Source: Pseudomonas cichorii (GTDB lineage Bacteria; Pseudomonadota; Gammaproteobacteria; Pseudomonadales; Pseudomonadaceae). From it: DNA of 64,000 nucleotides. Made by a program: the position numbers and the translations under genes. The notes under the pieces are model-generated. The model worked only from the letters and a program-made list of their open reading frames with translations, had not been told where the DNA came from and did no database searches. This document shows positions 59,098-64,000 of this stretch, in pieces. Within the stretch, counting starts at the first letter, position 1, and every line of letters starts with the position of its first letter. The DNA lies in NCBI RefSeq assembly GCF_018343775.1, contig NZ_CP074349.1, positions 4,826,001 to 4,890,000 on the forward strand, in the 5' to 3' direction.

Positions 59098-59227
59098 TGT
59101 GTACGCCCATCACTAATCCGGTCATACAGCCATAAATAAAGAAATGTCCTACACCCTGCCGGTTTGCAATATCCGGCGCTGGAGCTAGCCTGCTTCTCAG
59201 GTTAAATATCTCCAAAGGAAGTGCAGT

Positions 59228-60379
59228 ATGGTGCGTCGGCGCATGCTGATCATGCTGGGCTTTGTTCTGCTTGTAGTGCTTTTGCTCGCGGGCTACAAGG
59301 CCCTCTCCATTTATCGGCAGATTCAGCAATTCAGCGCCCCAAAACCACCGGTCAGCGTGGCTGTGGCCACTGCCAGCGAACAACCGTGGCAAAACCTTCT
59401 ACCCGCCATCGGCACCCTCAAGGCCTTGCAGGGCGTCGACCTGAGCCTGGAAATCGCCGGCACGGTAAAGGCCGTGCAATTCGAGTCAGGACAAAAGGTC
59501 AGGGTGGGTCAGCCCTTGCTGCAACTGGACAGCGATGTCGAAAAGGGCCTGCTGGGCACTGCCGAAGCAGACTTGGGGCTGGCGCAGGTTGAACACGGTC
59601 GCGGCAGCAGGCTGGTGGGTGATCAGGCGATTTCCAGAGGGGACTTCGACAAGCTCGCCGCCCAACTGAAAAAAGCCGGCGCGACCGTCGCCCAGCTCAA
59701 GGCCTCTCTGGCCAAGAAGCAGATCCTCGCGCCGTTCAGCGGCACCATCGGCATTCGTCAGGTGGATGTGGGCGACTATCTGGCCAGCGGAACGGTCATC
59801 GCCACCCTGCAGGACCTGAGCAGTCTTTATGTCGACTTCTACGTGCCGGAGCAGGCGCTACCTAAGATCGCCATCGACCAGATTGTCCGGCTCAGTGTCG
59901 CGGCCTATCCGGACCAGTCATTTGAAGCTCGGGTCAGCGCCATCAACCCCAAGGTCGATGACACCACCCGCAACGTGCTGATTCGCGCCACCCTGCCCAA
60001 CCCTGAAAGCAGACTGCTGCCCGGGATGTTCGCCAATCTGCAGGTTGTGCTGCCCAGCGCCCCAAGCCAGATCGTGGTGCCGGAAAGTGCGATTACCTAC
60101 ACCCTTTATGGCAACTCGGTATTTGTCGTCGTGCCGAAGAAAGACGACAAGGGCGAGCCGGAAAAAGACGCCAAAGGCCAGCAACAACTGGCGGTGGAAC
60201 GGCATTTCGTCGAAACCGGTGAGCGCCGTGCCGGGAAGGTCATCATCACCAAGGGGCTCAAGGCGGGCGAGCAGGTTGTCAGTGGCGGACAGCTCAAGCT
60301 CGATAACGGAACCCATGTGGCCATCAGCGCCGACAAGACCTTGTCGGCCGATCCGAACAGCCAGCCACGCGCTGACTGA
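59228..60379 (+). CDS. mexV: RND efflux periplasmic adaptor MexV
   Basis: A 383-residue membrane-fusion protein. An N-terminal membrane anchor ('IMLGFVLLVVLLLAGYKAL') is followed by a lipoyl-like half 'LSLEIAGTVKAVQFESGQKVRVGQPLLQLDS', an alpha hairpin, the second lipoyl half 'ILAPFSGTIGIRQVDVGDYLASGT', and a beta-barrel. It links the inner-membrane pump MexW, encoded 14 bases later, with an outer-membrane channel. No outer-membrane gene is present, so an OprM-like protein from elsewhere is presumably used. Position after the irp cluster is as I recall in P. aeruginosa. Confidence 0.88.
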   Translation: MVRRRMLIMLGFVLLVVLLLAGYKALSIYRQIQQFSAPKPPVSVAVATASEQPWQNLLPAIGTLKALQGVDLSLEIAGTVKAVQFESGQKVRVGQPLLQLDSDVEKGLLGTAEADLGLAQVEHGRGSRLVGDQAISRGDFDKLAAQLKKAGATVAQLKASLAKKQILAPFSGTIGIRQVDVGDYLASGTVIATLQDLSSLYVDFYVPEQALPKIAIDQIVRLSVAAYPDQSFEARVSAINPKVDDTTRNVLIRATLPNPESRLLPGMFANLQVVLPSAPSQIVVPESAITYTLYGNSVFVVVPKKDDKGEPEKDAKGQQQLAVERHFVETGERRAGKVIITKGLKAGEQVVSGGQLKLDNGTHVAISADKTLSADPNSQPRAD

Positions 60380-60393
60380 TCAAGGAATTTCTC

Positions 60394-63300
60394 ATGGCAT
60401 TTACAGATCCGTTCATTCGTCGCCCGGTACTGGCGACTGTGGTCAGCCTGCTGATCGTGCTGCTGGGTTTCCAGGCGTTCAGCAAGCTGACCATCCGCCA
60501 GTATCCGCAGATGGAAAACGCCATGATCACCGTGACCACGGCGTATCCCGGCGCCAATGCCGAAACCATTCAGGGCTACATTACCCAGCCGCTGCAACAG
60601 AGCCTGGCCAGCGCCGAAGGCATCGATTACATGACCTCGGTCAGCCGCCAGAATTTTTCGGTGATCACGATCTATGCCCGTATCGGCGCCGACAGCGATC
60701 GCCTGTTCACCGAGTTGCTGGCCAAGGCCAATGAGGTCAAGAACAAGCTGCCCCAGGATGCAGAAGACCCGGTATTGAGCAAGGAAGCCGCCAACGCCTC
60801 GGCGCTGATGTACATCAGCTTCTACAGCTCGGAACTGAGCAACCCGCAGATCACCGATTACCTGTCACGGGTCATTCAGCCCAAGCTGGCCACCTTGCCC
60901 GGCATGGCCGAAGCGGAAATCCTCGGCAATCAGGTCTTCGCCATGCGCCTGTGGCTTGACCCGGTAAAACTGGCCGGATTCGGCCTGACCGCAGCCGATG
61001 TCACCAATGCTGTGCGCCGCTATAACTTCCTGTCGGCAGCCGGTGAGGTCAAGGGCGAATACGTGGTCACCAGCATCAACGCCACCACCGACCTCAAGTC
61101 CGCCGAAGCCTTTGCCGCAATTCCACTGAAGACCGATGGCGACAGCCGGGTGCTGCTAGGGGATGTGGCGCGGGTGGAAATGGGTGCAGAGAGCTACAAC
61201 GCCGTCAGTTCGTTCGATGGCATACCTTCGGTCTATATCGGCATCAAAGGCACACCAAGCTCCAACCCGCTGGATGTGATCAAGGAAGTGCGGCGCATCA
61301 TGCCGGAGCTGGAAAGCCAGTTACCGCCCAGCCTGAAGGTGTCCATCGCCTATGACGCGACGCTGTTCATCCAGGCCTCGATTCACGAAGTCGTGAAAAC
61401 CCTGATCGAAGCTGTCCTGATCGTCGTGGTGATTGTGTTCCTGTTCCTGGGCGCACTGCGTTCGGTACTGATTCCGGTTATCACCATTCCGCTGTCGATG
61501 ATCGGCGTGCTGTTCTTCATGCAACTGATGGGCTACTCGATCAACCTGCTGACCTTGCTGGCAATGGTGCTGGCCATCGGGCTGGTGGTGGACGATGCGA
61601 TTGTGGTGGTGGAAAACATTCATCGCCATATCGAAGAAGGCAAGACGCCGTTCGACGCATCCATCGAAGGCGCCCGGGAAATCGCCATGCCGGTGGTATC
61701 GATGACCATCACTCTGGCGGCGGTCTATGCACCCATCGGCTTTCTGGAAGGGCTGACCGGTGCGTTGTTCAAGGAGTTTGCCCTGACCCTGGCCGGCGCG
61801 GTCGTGATTTCGGGCATTGTGGCCCTGACCCTGTCGCCCATGATGTGTGCCTTGCTGCTGCGCCACGATGAAAACGCCAGCGGTCTGGCCCACAGGCTCG
61901 ACCAGCTTTTCGAGCGTCTGAAAGTACGCTACCGGCGTCTGTTGCACGGCACCCTCGACACTCGCCCGGTGGTGCTGGTATTCGCCTTGATTGTACTGTG
62001 CCTGATTCCGGTGCTGCTCAAGTTCACCCAGTCGAACCTGGCACCGGACGAAGATCAGGGCATCATTTTCATGATGGCGACCTCACCCCAGCCCACCAAC
62101 CTGGATTACATCAACGCCTATACCGATGAGTTCGTGGAGATATTCCGGGAGTTTCCCGAGTACTACTCCTCGTTCCAGATCAACGGCTTCAATGGCGTGC
62201 AGACCGGCGTAGGCGGATTCCTGCTCAAGCCATGGGACGAGCGCAGCCGTACCCAGATGGAAATCCTGCCGGATGTTCAGGCACGACTTGCGCAGATTCC
62301 GGGCCTGCAGATTTTCGGTTTCAACCTGCCATCGCTGCCGGGGACCGGTGAAGGTCTGCCGTTCCAGTTCGTCATCAACACCCCGAACGATTATGCCGCG
62401 CTGCTGGAAGTCGCCGAGCGGGTAAAGAAACGCGCCGTGGAGTCCGGAAAGTTCGCATTCATGGATATCGATCTGGCGTTCGACAAGCCTGAAGTTGTCG
62501 TCGATATCGACCGGGCCAAGGCTGCCCAGATGGGCGTGTCCATGCAGGATCTGGGCGGCACACTGGCGACCTTGCTGGCCGAGGCGGAAATCAACCGTTT
62601 CACCATCGAAGGCCGCAGTTACAAGGTCATAGCCCAGGTCGAACGTGCGTATCGGGATAATCCGGGCTGGCTGAACAACTATTACGTGAAGAACAGCGAA
62701 GGCAAGCTGCTGGCACTGTCCACGCTGATCACGGTCAGCGACCGGGCCAGACCTCGTCAGCTCAACCAGTTCCAGCAGCTCAACTCTGCAATCATCCAGG
62801 GTTTTCCCATTGTCAGCATGGGTGAGGCCATCGAGACGGTTCGCCAGATCGCCAACGAGGAAGCGCCTGTCGGGTTCGCTTATGACTATGCAGGCGCTTC
62901 ACGCCAATACGTTCAGGAAGGCAGCGCCCTGTGGGTAACCTTTGCCCTGGCACTGGCGATCATCTTCCTGGTGCTGGCAGCCCAGTTCGAGAGCTTCCGT
63001 GACCCGCTGGTGATTCTGGTCACGGTGCCGCTGTCGATCTGCGGGGCGCTGATCCCGCTGTTTCTCGGGCTGTCGAGCATGAATATCTACACTCAGGTCG
63101 GGCTGGTGACGCTGATCGGCCTGATCAGCAAGCACGGCATCCTGATCGTCGAGTTCGCCAATCAGCTACGCCACGATAAAGGACTGTCGGCACGGGAAGC
63201 GGTGGAGGAAGCTGCTGCGATTCGTCTGCGCCCGGTACTGATGACCACGGCAGCCATGGTATTCGGCATGGTGCCCTTGATACTCGCGACAGGCGCAGGA

Positions 63301-63450
63301 GCCGTCAGCCGTTTCGATATAGGCGTCGTGATTGCCACGGGCATGTCGGTGGGAACCCTGTTTACCCTGTTCGTGCTGCCCTGCGTGTATACGGTGCTGG
63401 CGGCCAAGGACAAACCGGTTGGTGCTGCACGCTCACTGCCTGCAAATTAA
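60394..63450 (+). CDS. mexW: RND multidrug efflux pump MexW
   Basis: A 1018-residue HAE1-family proton-driven exporter. It has 12 predicted membrane helices with two large periplasmic loops. Typical motifs are 'DPFIRRPVLATVVSLLIVLLG', 'QNFSVITIYARIGADSDRLF', the proton-relay 'GLVVDDAIVVVENIHRHIEEG', and 'GLISKHGILIVEFANQLRHDKG'. Length is normal. It forms an operon with mexV. Confidence 0.93.
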   Translation: MAFTDPFIRRPVLATVVSLLIVLLGFQAFSKLTIRQYPQMENAMITVTTAYPGANAETIQGYITQPLQQSLASAEGIDYMTSVSRQNFSVITIYARIGADSDRLFTELLAKANEVKNKLPQDAEDPVLSKEAANASALMYISFYSSELSNPQITDYLSRVIQPKLATLPGMAEAEILGNQVFAMRLWLDPVKLAGFGLTAADVTNAVRRYNFLSAAGEVKGEYVVTSINATTDLKSAEAFAAIPLKTDGDSRVLLGDVARVEMGAESYNAVSSFDGIPSVYIGIKGTPSSNPLDVIKEVRRIMPELESQLPPSLKVSIAYDATLFIQASIHEVVKTLIEAVLIVVVIVFLFLGALRSVLIPVITIPLSMIGVLFFMQLMGYSINLLTLLAMVLAIGLVVDDAIVVVENIHRHIEEGKTPFDASIEGAREIAMPVVSMTITLAAVYAPIGFLEGLTGALFKEFALTLAGAVVISGIVALTLSPMMCALLLRHDENASGLAHRLDQLFERLKVRYRRLLHGTLDTRPVVLVFALIVLCLIPVLLKFTQSNLAPDEDQGIIFMMATSPQPTNLDYINAYTDEFVEIFREFPEYYSSFQINGFNGVQTGVGGFLLKPWDERSRTQMEILPDVQARLAQIPGLQIFGFNLPSLPGTGEGLPFQFVINTPNDYAALLEVAERVKKRAVESGKFAFMDIDLAFDKPEVVVDIDRAKAAQMGVSMQDLGGTLATLLAEAEINRFTIEGRSYKVIAQVERAYRDNPGWLNNYYVKNSEGKLLALSTLITVSDRARPRQLNQFQQLNSAIIQGFPIVSMGEAIETVRQIANEEAPVGFAYDYAGASRQYVQEGSALWVTFALALAIIFLVLAAQFESFRDPLVILVTVPLSICGALIPLFLGLSSMNIYTQVGLVTLIGLISKHGILIVEFANQLRHDKGLSAREAVEEAAAIRLRPVLMTTAAMVFGMVPLILATGAGAVSRFDIGVVIATGMSVGTLFTLFVLPCVYTVLAAKDKPVGAARSLPAN

Positions 63451-63462
63451 AGGCTGAAACGC

Positions 63463-63487
63463 GGAAAGCCCCGTAAAGGGGCTCTGG
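63463..63487. terminator. Hairpin between mexW and the convergent small gene
   Basis: AGCCCC, GTAA loop, GGGGCT. On the minus strand it is followed by TTTCCGCGTTT, so it probably ends the convergent exported-protein/inaA transcript and also helps end mexVW. Confidence 0.7.
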
Positions 63488-63503
63488 GGAGTTGAAATTC
63501 ATT

Positions 63504-63734
63504 TCAACCTTTTGGACCGGCCCCCTGGGCCAGGCTGTACATCAATAGCAATAAATCATGATCCGGCTTTACGGCTGCCACGCTTTTCAATGCGCGCGGC
63601 AACGGGCAGTGCCCTTCACCGCTCTGGACACTGAGAATCTTGGTCGAAGGCTGCTCCCAGGCTGCCACGGCGACAGTTGCCGTTGCCAGCGCACCTACGA
63701 CAAACAAACCTCTAGCCATTTCAAGTTTCATCAC
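63504..63734 (-). CDS. Small exported protein, unknown function
   Basis: A 76-residue protein with an N-terminal signal peptide (MARGLFVVGALATATVAVAA) cleaved near A-W-E. The mature part of about 50 residues contains 'GEGHCPLPRALKSVAAVKPDHDLLLLMYSL', with one Cys. It overlaps inaA by ATGA and is thus co-translated with it. The pair is conserved in pseudomonads as I recall. No function known. Confidence 0.65.
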   Translation of the reverse strand: MMKLEMARGLFVVGALATATVAVAAWEQPSTKILSVQSGEGHCPLPRALKSVAAVKPDHDLLLLMYSLAQGAGPKG

Positions 63735-64000
63735 TCCAAACCCTTGATAGTGCTGCCAAACACCGAATGGTAAAAATAGACGAGCTTTTGCCAGTCTGCT
63801 GTCTCGAATGACGAATGGCGTCGAAACTGTTTCATATCATGCTGGGCAGCACCATGGGCGGTGAAACGACGGCGGGCTTTTTCCAGGTCCAGCAGCGCAA
63901 CTTCCACTTCGGCCTGCTGGCCATCGCCGCTCACACGCACGAATACATGCTTGCTGTAGAGGCAACTGTGTTGCCAGCGCGCCCTGTGCATCCGGGCCAG
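63731..64000 (-). CDS. inaA: InaA-like lipopolysaccharide kinase family protein, C-terminal part
   Basis: Only the last 89 codons are in the window; the frame is open to the edge and the Met at 63991 is internal. 'ARMHRARWQHSCLYSKHVFVRV', 'EVALLDLEKARRRFTAHGAAQHDMKQFRRHS' is the end of the Kdo/InaA-type kinase fold, with 'LLDLEKARRR' holding the D-x-E metal site. InaA is induced by acid or redox stress in enterobacteria. It overlaps the small exported protein gene by four bases. Confidence 0.78.
   Translation of the reverse strand: MARMHRARWQHSCLYSKHVFVRVSGDGQQAEVEVALLDLEKARRRFTAHGAAQHDMKQFRRHSSFETADWQKLVYFYHSVFGSTIKGLE

Overview
The window reads as chromosome of a fluorescent Pseudomonas, most likely the P. 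syringae group. The evidence is GC-rich codon use, Pseudomonas-type REP elements, and gene order matching my recollection of P. aeruginosa PAO1: DUF58/PilZ/pyruvate kinase/ferredoxin reductase/class I fumarase, then phospholipase D-like, olsBA, pyeR-pyeM-xenB, argP-argO-sodB-bifA, an irp (imelysin) cluster, mexVW and inaA. Synteny and species are from memory, not from a search.

Layout. 1-7135: housekeeping genes (DUF58 end, PilZ protein, TPR lipoprotein, pykA, a delta-60 repeat protein, an iron-sulfur flavin reductase, fumarase). 7152-36381: a 29 kb Tc (ABC) toxin locus lying between the fumarase and phospholipase D-like genes. 36425-44323: phospholipase D-like protein, serine hydrolase, ornithine lipid synthesis (olsB-olsA), acpH and the pyeR-pyeM-xenB operon. 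44342-46257: an AT-rich islet with an unusual proline-rich/DGT-repeat protein and a membrane coiled-coil protein. 46324-53467: epimerase, argP/argO, sodB, a Tat-signal aminotransferase and bifA. 53589-59097: a probable iron-regulated periplasmic cluster (two imelysins, a di-heme protein, a DUF1513 protein) holding a broken PAAR gene. 59228-64000: mexVW, a small exported protein and the end of inaA.

The Tc locus is the special part. It encodes a split TcA shell/channel (TcaA-like plus two tandem TcaB-like proteins), one TcB (SpvB/TcdB-like) and four TcC (TccC-like, Rhs) proteins. The four TcC proteins share a core ending at a D-x-D-G boundary, then carry different C-terminal cargo of about 290-305 residues: two divergent zinc-peptidase-like domains (HELTH, a downstream T-x-D and a terminal NADS motif, as in M35/aspzincins), one phosphodiester-glycosidase (NAGPA-like) domain, and one glycine-zipper domain of unknown function. 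The two TcaB copies are nearly identical at both ends but unrelated over about 300 residues in the middle, probably the receptor-binding region, and differ again at the likely pore tip. The block right after the variable segment is virtually identical at nucleotide level, which suggests recent gene conversion. Spacers keep scars of the rearrangements: a 13-codon remnant of a second tcaA end between the tcaB copies, and a dead tccC start with its leader upstream of tcaA. The locus looks like a combinatorial toxin factory, with two receptor-binding shells, one cocoon half and four cargos.

No rRNA, tRNA, CRISPR array, integrase or transposase was seen.
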